54,986 nucleotides of DNA, taken from contig NZ_QMHO01000020.1 of assembly GCF_003313505.1 (NCBI RefSeq), positions 1 to 54,986 of the forward strand, given 5' to 3'. Shown here piece by piece: positions 36,613-45,700 of this stretch. Below the pieces are notes generated by a model, which saw only the letters and a program-made list of their open reading frames with translations, ran no database searches and had not been told where the DNA came from. Source of the DNA: Pedobacter nanyangensis. GTDB lineage: Bacteria; Bacteroidota; Bacteroidia; Sphingobacteriales; Sphingobacteriaceae. Each line of letters opens with the position of its first letter. Within the stretch, counting starts at the first letter, position 1. The position numbers and the translations under genes were made by a program.

Positions 36613-37371
36613 TTGTTAATGAAAAAGATGAGTAAAATATTTTCGGCTACTTTGTGCCTATTGGTTTGTTGTTCTTTTATTTTCCAAAAGGACAAGATCA
36701 CGTTATATACCATCGGCGATTCGACCATGAGCAAAGCCAATACCACAGATAATTACCCAGGTAGGGGCTGGGTGCAAATGATCGATACTTTTTTTAATGG
36801 TGAAATAAATATAGTAAATCAGGGAGCAAGTGGCCGTAGTTCCAAATCTTATAGAGACGAAGGACATTGGCACAAAGTTATTAGCCGTGTTAAAGAAGGA
36901 GATTACGTTTTTATCCAGTTTGGGCATAACGATGCTAAACCAGATTCTCTTCGTCATACTTCTCCACAAACTACTTTTAAGGAAAACCTGAGAAATTACG
37001 TTCGCGAAGTGCAGGCAAAAAAAGCAAATCCTATTCTATTCACTTCTATCGTTAGAAGAAATTTTGACGAAAAGGGCAAATTGATAGATACCCATGGAGA
37101 ATATGTTACCGTGGTTAGGGACTTGGCCAAAGAGATGGGCGTTTCCCTGATCGATCTTAATAAGAAGACCGCCGAACTGGTAGAAGCGATGGGACCAGAA
37201 GAATCCAAAAAACTATATATGTATGTTGACGCCGGCGTAACCCCTAAGCTTCCCAAAGGTAAAAAGGATGACACGCATTTGTGTGAAGCGGGTGCTCTAA
37301 AGGTGGCTGAATTGGCCGTAAAAGGACTACGTGAGATCAATAGTCCACTGGCTAAATATTTGGTGTTATGA
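36613..37371 (+). CDS. SGNH-hydrolase, rhamnogalacturonan acetylesterase type (CE12)
   Basis: 252 residues. The start at 36613 uses the first Met; the second (MSKIF) at 36628 also fits a signal peptide ending near FIFQ. SGNH blocks are visible: GDSTMSKAN (catalytic Ser, about 36), GASGRSSKSY, FGHND (about 99), and DDTHLCEAG (catalytic Asp and His, about 222-225). The family removes acetyl groups from rhamnogalacturonan. It overlaps the next gene by 4 bases (ATGA). The divergent operator at 36493-36517 is shared with susC. Confidence 0.92.
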   Translation: MLMKKMSKIFSATLCLLVCCSFIFQKDKITLYTIGDSTMSKANTTDNYPGRGWVQMIDTFFNGEINIVNQGASGRSSKSYRDEGHWHKVISRVKEGDYVFIQFGHNDAKPDSLRHTSPQTTFKENLRNYVREVQAKKANPILFTSIVRRNFDEKGKLIDTHGEYVTVVRDLAKEMGVSLIDLNKKTAELVEAMGPEESKKLYMYVDAGVTPKLPKGKKDDTHLCEAGALKVAELAVKGLREINSPLAKYLVL

Positions 37372-38141
37372 GGTTAACTTACAGAAATATAGTGGGGGTA
37401 TTTGCAATTGCGATAGCCCTATTGGCTTTTAAATGGCCTGAGGAAAAAATAACCATACATTCCATAGGCGACTCAACCATGTGCAATTTTGACGATAGTT
37501 ATCTCAACAAGTTTGGAGGAGAAGGCTATCCGATAAGGGGCTGGATGCAGATGATGCCTGCATTTGTTAAACCTTCGGTAAAAATCAACAATGCAGCAAA
37601 AAGTGGTAGGAGTTCCAAAAGTTTTAGAGATGAAGGTTGGTGGGATAAGGTAAAATCGCAGATAAAACCTGGAGATTACGTGTTTATTATGTTTGGTGGA
37701 AATGACCAAAAAACAGATAGTTTACGACATACAGACCCTTGGACAAACTATAAGAAAAATATGGCAAGCTATGTGAAAGAAACAAGAGCTTTGGGAGCCA
37801 AACCTATTTTGTTCACTTCACTTGTAAGAAGAAAATTTGATAAGAATGGTAAATTGGTAGATACCTACGGAGAATACATCTTGGCCGTGAGGGCATTGGC
37901 GAAAGAATTAGATGTTCCGATGATTGATCTGTATCAATTGAGTATGGACTTGGTTCAGAAGTATGGCCCCGAAGCGTCGAAAAAACTGTTTCTAAACATA
38001 GCACCTGGGCGTTTCAGTAAATTACCTGAAGGTAAAAAGGACGACAGCCATTTGTGTGCATACGGTGCCGAAAAAGTAGCTGAGCTAGCGGTAAATGAAA
38101 TTAAAAAGCAAAAATTGGATATTGCCTCCTACTTCAAATAA
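37368..38141 (+). CDS. SGNH-hydrolase paralogue (CE12 type), variant block III
   Basis: 257 residues, about half identical by eye to the preceding gene product and translationally coupled to it. The signal peptide ends near residue 20. Blocks are GDSTMCNF, AKSGRSSKSF, FGGND and DDSHLCAYG. In block III the usual His of GHND is replaced by Gly (FGGND); in the SGNH family that position helps stabilise the oxyanion or the catalytic Ser. This may mean a changed substrate or activity. An insertion near 40 (DDSYLNKFGGEGYP) is absent from the paralogue. Confidence 0.9.
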   Translation: MRLTYRNIVGVFAIAIALLAFKWPEEKITIHSIGDSTMCNFDDSYLNKFGGEGYPIRGWMQMMPAFVKPSVKINNAAKSGRSSKSFRDEGWWDKVKSQIKPGDYVFIMFGGNDQKTDSLRHTDPWTNYKKNMASYVKETRALGAKPILFTSLVRRKFDKNGKLVDTYGEYILAVRALAKELDVPMIDLYQLSMDLVQKYGPEASKKLFLNIAPGRFSKLPEGKKDDSHLCAYGAEKVAELAVNEIKKQKLDIASYFK

Positions 38142-38160
38142 GGTGGTATGGATATCGAAC

Positions 38161-39345
38161 CTATTGAGTTGTTAAAATACTTGCAGAAGCAGCGGGCATT
38201 AGCAAGTATCCTTCGATAATTTCTCCGCTTAATGTTTTCCATTTGCCTTTGGGCAGTGTAATCGTTTGCGAAGATTTGGAAGAAGGGTTCACGATCACCA
38301 ATCCCTTACTGAATTTCCTTGTCCATAAACCATTTGATTCCTTTACTGCAGCGGCAATTGCTTTACCAATATCAGTATCCATTTCTTTACGATAAAAATA
38401 ATGATGATAAATGGCGTTGCCGGTATAGCTGCACATTGCCAAAAGGCTCTTTGGACCTCTGCTCAACAGATAACTGCCAATCACGTAAGATACTTGGTCT
38501 TCGGGCCAGTCTTCAGCTTTTTCACCCCTCATTTGGTTAATGGAAATATACCCCTTTTGCTGGGTGACTTTATTGATAATGGCAATGGCTTCTTCCCACT
38601 TCTTATCGGTTACCTTAATTCCTTTATGTGCAAAGCCATTCTCGTCTAACCAAGCATCTACCGCATCAATGGTTTTAATGATCACGTTTTCTGGCGCTGT
38701 AGTCGCTTTTATATTGGCTACAACGGCTACGCCTAGTGGGTTCAGTTTTTGCTTTAGGAACTGCATCCAGGCAATCATGTTTTCTTGAAATACAGCGTCA
38801 TTCTTCTTTCCTGTATAAAGCGTTATCCATTCAGTTCCTTTAAATCTGCCCACAGCTTTTGGCCAATTCCCTAAATCTACATTGTCCATGGCCACCATTT
38901 TATAACCGGCATTAACCGCTGGCATAATAAATTTTTGTAGGTAAAAATCTCTTACTTCTGGGTTAGAAATATCTAATGGAACCAGCCCGCCATAGCTGTA
39001 TACGTAACCATAGGCAGGTGTTTTTTTATCTTCTTGATACATGACCCAATCAGGATGGTTTTCTTGATACCACTTCAGGTCTAGCTTTCTATCAGGATTA
39101 CGGATGGAGGGGAAATACTTGCTGCCCGATACACCTTCTGGTTGTTGAGCCGTACGGGATCCCCAAATGTAGTATACCTTGTTCTTGGACTGTTGGTAAA
39201 GCGACTTATCAGCTATTTTATTATCAAAAATCTGTGCTAGAGGCAACCCATTTTCTGGTATCCCTGAAGAAAGAAACAAGGTTTGCGCAAGGCTGGCTTT
39301 TGACAGGATGATAATAAGGATTAAAAACAGTGTGGACTTTTTCAT
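38161..39345 (-). CDS. Putative glycoside hydrolase (GHL15-like TIM barrel), exported
   Basis: 394 residues with a signal peptide (about 1-20, ending LAQ). Visible segments fit a TIM-barrel glycosidase of the 'hypothetical glycosyl hydrolase' type: WYQENHPDWVMYQEDKK, VPLDISNPEVRDFYLQKFI, YKMVAMDNVDLGNW, DAWLDENGF and an Ig-like C-terminal domain (GLVIVNPSSKSSQTITLPKG). The Asp in AMDNVD and the Asp-Glu in LDENG are candidate acids. The substrate is unknown. It converges with the CE12 pair (19 bp apart). Confidence 0.72.
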   Translation of the reverse strand: MKKSTLFLILIIILSKASLAQTLFLSSGIPENGLPLAQIFDNKIADKSLYQQSKNKVYYIWGSRTAQQPEGVSGSKYFPSIRNPDRKLDLKWYQENHPDWVMYQEDKKTPAYGYVYSYGGLVPLDISNPEVRDFYLQKFIMPAVNAGYKMVAMDNVDLGNWPKAVGRFKGTEWITLYTGKKNDAVFQENMIAWMQFLKQKLNPLGVAVVANIKATTAPENVIIKTIDAVDAWLDENGFAHKGIKVTDKKWEEAIAIINKVTQQKGYISINQMRGEKAEDWPEDQVSYVIGSYLLSRGPKSLLAMCSYTGNAIYHHYFYRKEMDTDIGKAIAAAVKESNGLWTRKFSKGLVIVNPSSKSSQTITLPKGKWKTLSGEIIEGYLLMPAASASILTTQ

Positions 39346-39437
39346 TTTAATGACGTTGCTGATCTGAAGATAAAAAAGGGATGGATTGCATTTATTCCAA
39401 TTGGATAACCGCTGATGAGAGCAATAAGCACTTAAAT

Positions 39438-39474
39438 ATTTAAATAGAGCCCGACAGCGAAGCTCTATTTAAAT
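39438..39474 (-). terminator. Hairpin after nagB (13-14 bp perfect stem)
   Basis: ATTTAAATAGAGC (39438-39450) is mirrored by GCTCTATTTAAAT (39462-39474) around the loop CCGACAGCGAA. On the minus strand it is followed by an A/T-rich tract, so it probably ends the GH109-nagB transcript. Confidence 0.65.
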
Positions 39475-39495
39475 AATCTCCTGTAAAAATAGGAA

Positions 39496-40251
39496 TTAAG
39501 CTTCTTTTTCCTCTACTACAGATGAAAGTAGGCTGGCAGAGGCTTTGTCCAAATAGAAACTGCAGTTGGTATGTTGCTGTAGGATGCTGGCAGGGAATAA
39601 ATTACTAACAGACTGCTCTAAGCTATCTTTTACCGCCTGTGCTTTCCTTTCATCGGGTACTGAACAAATGATGTGTTTAGATTTCATGATCTGTTTTACC
39701 GACATGCTGATAGCCTGTTTAGGAACTTCTTCTAGTGAAGTGAACCAGCCTTCTCCAAATTGTTGGTTACGGCATTTTTCATCTAGGTCCACAATCAGGT
39801 AAGGTTCTTCCGTATCAAAATCTGCTGGTGGATCGTTAAATGCAAGGTGGCCATTTTCTCCTATACCAACCAAGGCAACATCAATGGGACGGGCCAGGAT
39901 AGAGGATTTAAGTTTACTGATCTCCTCTTTTGGATCAGTTTCCCCATCAATAAGGTAAACTTCTTTCAGCGGTTTTACTTTAGCCAAGAAACGTTCTTTC
40001 AAATATTTTCTAAAGCTGGCCGGCTCACTGATCGGTAAACCGATGTATTCATCTAAATGAAACATAACAACTTTACTCCAGTCAATATCTTCTTTAATTA
40101 ATTGATTGAGGGTTTCAAATTGGCTTGTGCCTGTTGCAAGTATAATGTTTGCCTGTCCATTTTTGTTGATGGTTTCCCTTATCAAATTGGCCGCAAATCT
40201 TCCTGCAACCTCGCCTAAACTAAGCGGGTTTTCAGAAATCGTGATTTTCAT
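39496..40251 (-). CDS. nagB: Glucosamine-6-phosphate deaminase
   Basis: 251 residues, converting glucosamine-6-phosphate to fructose-6-phosphate and ammonia. Family motifs are LATGTSQ (phosphate loop, about 38), FHLDEYIGL (catalytic Asp, about 65-73) and GIGENGHLAFNDPP (about 129-142). It lies 26 bp after the GH109-like gene, so the two are co-transcribed under operator 2. Together with NagA (44498-45682) and NagP it gives GlcNAc catabolism, but no kinase is in view. A related deaminase for galactosamine-6-phosphate is possible. Confidence 0.92.
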   Translation of the reverse strand: MKITISENPLSLGEVAGRFAANLIRETINKNGQANIILATGTSQFETLNQLIKEDIDWSKVVMFHLDEYIGLPISEPASFRKYLKERFLAKVKPLKEVYLIDGETDPKEEISKLKSSILARPIDVALVGIGENGHLAFNDPPADFDTEEPYLIVDLDEKCRNQQFGEGWFTSLEEVPKQAISMSVKQIMKSKHIICSVPDERKAQAVKDSLEQSVSNLFPASILQQHTNCSFYLDKASASLLSSVVEEKEA

Positions 40252-40277
40252 GAATGAATTATTTGAGTTAAAAAAAA

Positions 40278-41717
40278 TTAAAATGTTGAGTTGTTTCCTC
40301 TTTTGGGCGAAACTCCCGTATTGGCACCAGCAAGTAATTTTACATCAACTGGTTGATTGGTCTTCCACTTGCCCCTTGTGAAGTCTGGAACATCAATGGA
40401 GTTGGACCTATTGGCTACAGACTTTTCGCTTAATGGGCCTAGTGCACTCCATAATGCACTATCATACACATCAATATCCAATGGGATACCGTTGCGTAGG
40501 CAGTCGATGGTTCGCCAGTCCATGATGAAATCCATACCGCCATGCCCACCAAATTTCTTAGCTACGTCGCCTATTTTCTTCGAAATTTCATGCTTGTATT
40601 TTTGTTCCAACGCCTTAAATTCTACTTCATTGGCCCACTCGTGGCCCACTGCAATTTTTTCTGGAAGTGGAAATCCCTGTGCAGTTGCCTTGGTACCACT
40701 TACCAGATGTATACGAGAGTAAGGCCTTGGAGAGGTAACATCATGCTGGATCATGATAGATTTGCCATTCTGGGTTTTGATGATGCTGGTATTCATATTT
40801 CCCCTGAATGATTTGTTTGCATAAGGCTGATAGGTAGGATCTTTCTCAGCTAGTTCTTTGGCTCGTTTGCCCATCATAAAGTCATTTGAAGACAGAGAAA
40901 CCAAATAATCCATTTTATCCCCCCGGTTGAGGTTCATGATTTGGCTTACTGGGCCCAAACCATGTGTTGGGTATAAATTTCCGTTGCGGAAATTTTCTTT
41001 TAATCTCCAGAAATCGTAGTATTTGTCCTTTGAGAAATTACCTTCCATTAAGTCATGTAGGTAGGCGCCTTCACAATGTACAATCTCTCCAAAGAAGTCT
41101 TGTCTGGCCATATTCAAGGTCAACAGCTCGAAAAAACCATAACAGCAATTTTCCAGCATCATACAATGCTTTTTAGTCCTTTCTGAAGTTTCTACCAATT
41201 CCCAGCAGCCCTCTATGGTAGTGGCCGCAGGAACTTCTACACATACGTGCTTACCATGGTTCATTGCATATACCGACATGGGCGTATGCAGGTGCCAAGG
41301 CGTAGAAATGTAGATCAGATCAATATCATCCCTTTCACACATCTTCTTCCACTCATCCTCTCTATCTGTATATAAGGTAGGCTGGTGCGGACTACCCTTA
41401 AGTTTCTGTTTGGCGGCATTTGCTTTTTCCGACCTAAGGTCACAAAGGCCTTTGATCTCAACGTTTTCAATGTGCGAAATCCTAAAAACAGCTGCTGCGC
41501 CTCTATTTCCAAGACCGATAAATCCTACTCTTACGGTATCTAGTTTCGGGGCGGCGTAACCAGACATATTAAAACCATCACCACTTAAAATAGGCTGCGT
41601 GTTAGGGCTTGTATCTAAATCGATAGGACCGGTAAAACTTTGTAAAAAACCTGCTCCAGCAATACTTGCTCCCGCTAATCCAGTTAGTTTTAAAAATTCT
41701 CTACGATTATTTTTCAT
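40278..41717 (-). CDS. Gfo/Idh/MocA-family protein, GH109-like alpha-N-acetylgalactosaminidase
   Basis: 479 residues with a twin-arginine-type signal (NNRREFLKLTGLAGASIAG). The Rossmann motif VGFIGLGNRG (about 64-72) is followed by STPWHLHTPMSVYAMNHGKH. The C-terminal half carries HGGMDFIMDWRTIDCLRNG and DVYDSALWSALGPLSEKSVA, typical of GH109 enzymes, which cleave alpha-GalNAc by an NAD-dependent mechanism. It would be exported folded with its cofactor. Located before nagB in one operon, it fits release of amino sugars from a glycan. The exact substrate is not provable from sequence. Confidence 0.85.
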   Translation of the reverse strand: MKNNRREFLKLTGLAGASIAGAGFLQSFTGPIDLDTSPNTQPILSGDGFNMSGYAAPKLDTVRVGFIGLGNRGAAAVFRISHIENVEIKGLCDLRSEKANAAKQKLKGSPHQPTLYTDREDEWKKMCERDDIDLIYISTPWHLHTPMSVYAMNHGKHVCVEVPAATTIEGCWELVETSERTKKHCMMLENCCYGFFELLTLNMARQDFFGEIVHCEGAYLHDLMEGNFSKDKYYDFWRLKENFRNGNLYPTHGLGPVSQIMNLNRGDKMDYLVSLSSNDFMMGKRAKELAEKDPTYQPYANKSFRGNMNTSIIKTQNGKSIMIQHDVTSPRPYSRIHLVSGTKATAQGFPLPEKIAVGHEWANEVEFKALEQKYKHEISKKIGDVAKKFGGHGGMDFIMDWRTIDCLRNGIPLDIDVYDSALWSALGPLSEKSVANRSNSIDVPDFTRGKWKTNQPVDVKLLAGANTGVSPKRGNNSTF

Positions 41718-41791
41718 CTCTATATACTTATAAGCCTATAATGGGTTGACTTTTATTAAAAAAGTTAATGGTTAAATCTGTTACTGTTTAC

Positions 41792-41869
41792 CAAATGTAT
41801 TAAATACGGAGTTACGTTAACACCCATTTAAAGGAATAATTAGCGAGAACGTTACCGAGAGCGTTTTCG
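41792..41869. promoter_or_regulatory. GH109-nagB promoter and LacI-type operator 2
   Basis: The operator at 41844-41869 starts CGAGAACGTTACCG and ends GAGCGTTTTCG, an imperfect 26-bp dyad. The minus strand at 41792-41799 reads TACATTTG, a perfect -7 box. The operator begins 45 bp upstream of that box, and no TTTG is present at the -33 position. Confidence 0.65.
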
Positions 41870-41989
41870 AAAATAGCGAATGGGTTTGTCCCTAAATTTC
41901 GGCCGAAAATTTAATGGAAATGGATTTAACGGGAAGGGATTGTCTGTTGATTTTTTTGCTGACGAAGTGATGCAAAAGCTCAAATTGGC

Positions 41990-43003
41990 CTAAACCTTAG
42001 AGGTTGATTCCCTAATAATTAGCTTGCCTGGAAAAATAACTTCTTCGGGATGGAAATGTTTTTTTGAAATATGTTTCAGTAGCAGCTCACAGCTTTTTTT
42101 CCCTATTTCCAAAGCAGGCTCAGCAATAGTGGTTAAAGACGGGGAAATGATTTCGGACGATGGATCGTTGGTAAAGCCCAATACTCCAATTTCCTTCCCA
42201 ATTTTGATTCCCTTGCTTTTTAGGGTTAGCATGGCGCCAATAGCCTTTCGGTCATTGGCGGCAAATATGGCATCGGGCCTATTTTTGCATTTCAATAGTT
42301 GTTCAACATCGCTTTTTCCATCTTCTTGGGAAAAGCCAGAATGTATGATCCAGTCTTCGCTTATTGGAAGGTTATGTTTAGAAAGGGCATCTTGATAACC
42401 CTTTAACCTATTTTGTGTAAAGGTAAGGCTTGCTGGTCCCGCAATATGTGCAATTTTTTTATAACCGTTGGAAATCAGATGCTCTACGCCTTCAAATGCA
42501 CCATTATAATCATCCTGCATTACTTTGGAGGTTTCGATATGATTGGCTACGCGATCAAAAAATACTACGGGTATGCCATTGTTGATGACCTCCTCGAAAT
42601 GACCGGATGCATCTGAATTAGAAGCTATAGAAACCAAAAGTCCATCTAGACTTGTGATAGGTAGATTTTTGATGATATCTAGTTCACGTTCGGGCGAATC
42701 ATTGGTAACGTACAGCACAATGGTATATCCACTTTGGTAGGCAATCTCTTGTATACCGGTAATTACGGTCGAAAAATAATAATTGGTAATAAAAGGTAAA
42801 ATAACGGCGATGTTATGGCTACTGCCTTTGGCAAGTCCTGTGGCATTAAAATTGGGCTTGTAATTTAACTTGGCAGCCATTTCCAACACTTTTTCCCTTG
42901 TTTCCACATTTACATCATAAGTATCCCTTAACGCTCTTGATACCGTAGATACTGATATGTTTAGCTCGCGGGCGATATCTTTTATGGTAATGAAATGCTT
43001 CAT
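41990..43003 (-). CDS. LacI-family transcriptional regulator
   Basis: 337 residues. N-terminal HTH (ITIKDIARELNISVSTVSRA), hinge (NYKPNFNATGLAKG) and a periplasmic-binding-like effector domain (SHNIAVILPFITNYYFSTVI, then PDAIFAANDRKAIGAM). It is the only regulator in the 26-51 kb block and the obvious candidate to bind the four GGWARCGTTCTCG-type sites, including one before its own gene (autoregulation). Effector unknown; a sugar or sugar-phosphate from pectin or an amino sugar is likely. Confidence 0.94.
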   Translation of the reverse strand: MKHFITIKDIARELNISVSTVSRALRDTYDVNVETREKVLEMAAKLNYKPNFNATGLAKGSSHNIAVILPFITNYYFSTVITGIQEIAYQSGYTIVLYVTNDSPERELDIIKNLPITSLDGLLVSIASNSDASGHFEEVINNGIPVVFFDRVANHIETSKVMQDDYNGAFEGVEHLISNGYKKIAHIAGPASLTFTQNRLKGYQDALSKHNLPISEDWIIHSGFSQEDGKSDVEQLLKCKNRPDAIFAANDRKAIGAMLTLKSKGIKIGKEIGVLGFTNDPSSEIISPSLTTIAEPALEIGKKSCELLLKHISKKHFHPEEVIFPGKLIIRESTSKV

Positions 43004-43098
43004 GTATTTGGTTGTGGCAAGGTTGAAGGTGTGAAAATATCAAATTCTAGTGGCATTGGCAAGTTGATGACAGATAATGAAGGTGCCGTTATCTGTAA

Positions 43099-43163
43099 CA
43101 AATGTATATGGGTTTGGAATTAGCCTCATTTTGTAACCTGTGGTAATTTCGAGAACGTTTCCG
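43099..43163. promoter_or_regulatory. lacI / Gfo-Idh divergent promoter and operator 3
   Basis: The operator at 43150-43163 reads CGAGAACGTTTCCG. The minus strand at 43099-43106 reads TACATTTG, a perfect -7 box for the lacI gene, 44 bp from the operator. On the plus strand TAGTTTCA (43213-43220) is a weak candidate for the divergent gene. Confidence 0.6.
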
Positions 43164-43238
43164 CTATTTTAGATCCACAAAAAGGAATTCAGGCAAATGG
43201 AAATCTATAAATTAGTTTCATAATTAAATAGAATCACC

Positions 43239-44456
43239 ATGTCAAGAATGTTATTTACAAGAAGAAGATTTCTTTCTGCCGGAACTTTGGCCCTTTCGGG
43301 AGCGGCCTTATCCTATGCTGGACTAACTTCTTCTTTTGCTGCTGCAAATAAGGAAGTGATTAGAGTTGGTGTTATTGGCACGGGTACGCGGGGTACTGGT
43401 TTGGCCAAGTTGATCAAGAGTTTGGAGGGGATTACGATTACCGCCTATTGTGATATATTGGATGTGAATGCGGAAAAGATAAAAGCGCATATCTCTACAA
43501 AGGCAAAGCGATACAGCGATTATAGAAAACTATTGGAAGACAAAGAGGTAGATGCCGTGATCATTGCCACGCCTTTGTATCTGCATTATGTAATGGCCAA
43601 AGATGCCCTATCGGCAGGAAAACATGTTTATGTAGAAAAGTCAATGACCTACGATATTCCACAGGCTTTAGATTTGGAGAGGCGAGTAAATAGTGCTGGC
43701 TTGGTTTTTCAGGTCGGGCATCAGTATCGATATTTTGGCTTATACCATCGTGTGAAAAAAGCTATTGATGAAGGGTGGTTGGGCAAGGTAACTCATTTTG
43801 AATGCCAGTACCATCGTAATTCCGACTGGAGGTTTCCTGTGCTGGAGAAGGGTACGGAACGTATCGTAAACTGGAGAATGTATAAAGAATATTCGGGTGG
43901 ACTCATGGCCGAGTTGTGTGGACATCAGCTGGATATTGTAAATTGGATGACAAATGCGCATCCTGAACGAGTAGTAGGTATGGGAGGAATCAATTATTGG
44001 AATGATGGAAGAGAAACCTATGATAACGTAAGAGCCGTTTTTGAGTATCCGAATGGTGTAAAAGCTAATGTGTCTTCGATTTTATCTAATGCCTACCATG
44101 GTTATGAAATCAGAGTGTTGGGATCAAAGGCTACTTTACAGATAGAAAGGGACGAGGCCTTTATTTATGCTGAGGCCGTTAAAAAACAAACTGGCGTTGT
44201 AGATGGCGTCACTGGCGCTACCTTGCTAAATGCCACTCAAGGCAAGGCCACGAAATTGGAATTTGCTTATCAGGATGAAGCAAAAAGAGATCCTTCTTCT
44301 TACGCTTTGTTGGATTTTGCCACTTGTATCAGAGAAAACAAAAAGCCATTTGCGGATGTGAAAAGTGGTAAGTACGGCGCCATTGCGGTGCATATGGCTA
44401 ACATGGCGATGGACAAGGGAGATGTGCAGTATTGGCAAAAGAGCTATGGCGTTTAA
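43239..44456 (+). CDS. Tat-exported Gfo/Idh/MocA-family oxidoreductase
   Basis: 405 residues. The twin-arginine signal (TRRRFLSAGTLALSGAAL, cleavage near FAAA) is followed by an NAD(P)-binding Rossmann fold (VGVIGTGTRGTG, about 43-54) and the family motif ATPLYLHYVMAKDALSAGKHVYVEK (split here: LSAGKHVYVEKSM near 125). The C-terminal part contains AELCGHQLDIVNWM. It is probably a periplasmic sugar oxidoreductase or an NAD-using glycosidase. It differs clearly from the GH109-like protein and lacks that family's C-terminal signature. Confidence 0.87.
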   Translation: MSRMLFTRRRFLSAGTLALSGAALSYAGLTSSFAAANKEVIRVGVIGTGTRGTGLAKLIKSLEGITITAYCDILDVNAEKIKAHISTKAKRYSDYRKLLEDKEVDAVIIATPLYLHYVMAKDALSAGKHVYVEKSMTYDIPQALDLERRVNSAGLVFQVGHQYRYFGLYHRVKKAIDEGWLGKVTHFECQYHRNSDWRFPVLEKGTERIVNWRMYKEYSGGLMAELCGHQLDIVNWMTNAHPERVVGMGGINYWNDGRETYDNVRAVFEYPNGVKANVSSILSNAYHGYEIRVLGSKATLQIERDEAFIYAEAVKKQTGVVDGVTGATLLNATQGKATKLEFAYQDEAKRDPSSYALLDFATCIRENKKPFADVKSGKYGAIAVHMANMAMDKGDVQYWQKSYGV

Positions 44457-44497
44457 ACATCGCCATAGGCTTCTTTATGAATGATGACAGCGTTTCT

Positions 44498-45682
44498 TTA
44501 AGCTCGATAAACGATATTACCATTTACAATAGTGGTATCGATATTGATATCATCATCGAAAATAACCAGATCTGCATCCTTGCCAACAGTTACGCTGCCT
44601 TTGCTATCGGAGATCCCCATGATTCTTGCTGGTGTTGCCGTAGCCATTTTAACGGCTTCCGTTAAAGGCACCTCGGCCTGTTGTACCATTGTTCTTACCA
44701 ATCGGTCAAAAGTAGCTACGCTTCCGGCGAAAGAGGAACGGTCTGGTAATTTTGCCACCCCGTCTTCAATGATCACTTTTAAGCCAGTATTAATGTTGCC
44801 CAATATACTTTCTCCTTCGGGCATTCCGGCACCACGCATGGCATCAGTAATCAATGCGATCCTATCTGGGCCCTTAATTTTATAGATTAATTTTAGAAGT
44901 GGTGCTGGAAGGTGGACACCATCTGCAATGATCTCTACGTCCATTGCATCTATTAAATAACCAGCTTCTACCACTCCCGCATATCTATAGGCATTTCTTC
45001 TGGTTACCCCCGACATGGAGGAGTAGAAGTGGGTAGCGAGGGTATAGCCATTTTCAAAGGCTTCCAAAGCTTCTTCGTAGATGGCGTCGGTATGGGCAAT
45101 GGCTGCTAAAATTCCTTTTGATTTCAGATAGCGACCAAATTCCATTGCACCCTCTAGTTCTGGGGCGGCACTCCATCTTGCAATGTGTTTTGAATGGGCA
45201 ATTACCGCTTCATATTCTTCAGGATCTGGATTTCGGATGTACCTTGGATCTTGGGCACCTCTTTGGCTCAGGGCGAAATAAGGCCCCTCTAGGTGCATTC
45301 CAATGAATTGGGCACCTTTTGAGTTTTTAAGATTTGCTTTTTCGTAGTCTTCTAAGGTTTTTAACAGATCTGCCCTTTCACTGGTCAGTGTAGTAGGAGA
45401 AAGAGAGGTGGTGCCATACCTTGCATGCGCTTCGGCCACTTTCAGGAAAGCTTCAACACTGCCGTCCATAAAATCGTGGCCACCTCCACCATGCACATGG
45501 ATATCTATAAAACCCGGCGAGAGATACTTCCCTTCTGCATCAAAACTGTCCGCTTCGGGAGCATCAATATTTCCTTGGCTAACTTCCTTTATTTTTCCTT
45601 CATCTATCAGCACGCTGCCCAACTTAAGAATTCTATAAGGAGTGATGATGTTAGCGTTATGTATTTTGATTTGCTTTTTCAT
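44498..45682 (-). CDS. nagA: N-acetylglucosamine-6-phosphate deacetylase
   Basis: 394 residues, removing acetate from GlcNAc-6-phosphate to give the NagB substrate. Amidohydrolase motifs are GFIDIHVHGGGGHDFMDG (metal-binding HxH, about 60), HLEGPYF (about 130), IAHTDA (about 212) and ITDAMRGAGMPEG (catalytic Asp, about 293). It lies 18 bp after nagP on the same strand and converges with the Tat-exported Gfo/Idh gene (41 bp apart). Confidence 0.95.
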   Translation of the reverse strand: MKKQIKIHNANIITPYRILKLGSVLIDEGKIKEVSQGNIDAPEADSFDAEGKYLSPGFIDIHVHGGGGHDFMDGSVEAFLKVAEAHARYGTTSLSPTTLTSERADLLKTLEDYEKANLKNSKGAQFIGMHLEGPYFALSQRGAQDPRYIRNPDPEEYEAVIAHSKHIARWSAAPELEGAMEFGRYLKSKGILAAIAHTDAIYEEALEAFENGYTLATHFYSSMSGVTRRNAYRYAGVVEAGYLIDAMDVEIIADGVHLPAPLLKLIYKIKGPDRIALITDAMRGAGMPEGESILGNINTGLKVIIEDGVAKLPDRSSFAGSVATFDRLVRTMVQQAEVPLTEAVKMATATPARIMGISDSKGSVTVGKDADLVIFDDDINIDTTIVNGNIVYRA

Positions 45683-45700
45683 TTATGTTAAATTCAGTGG

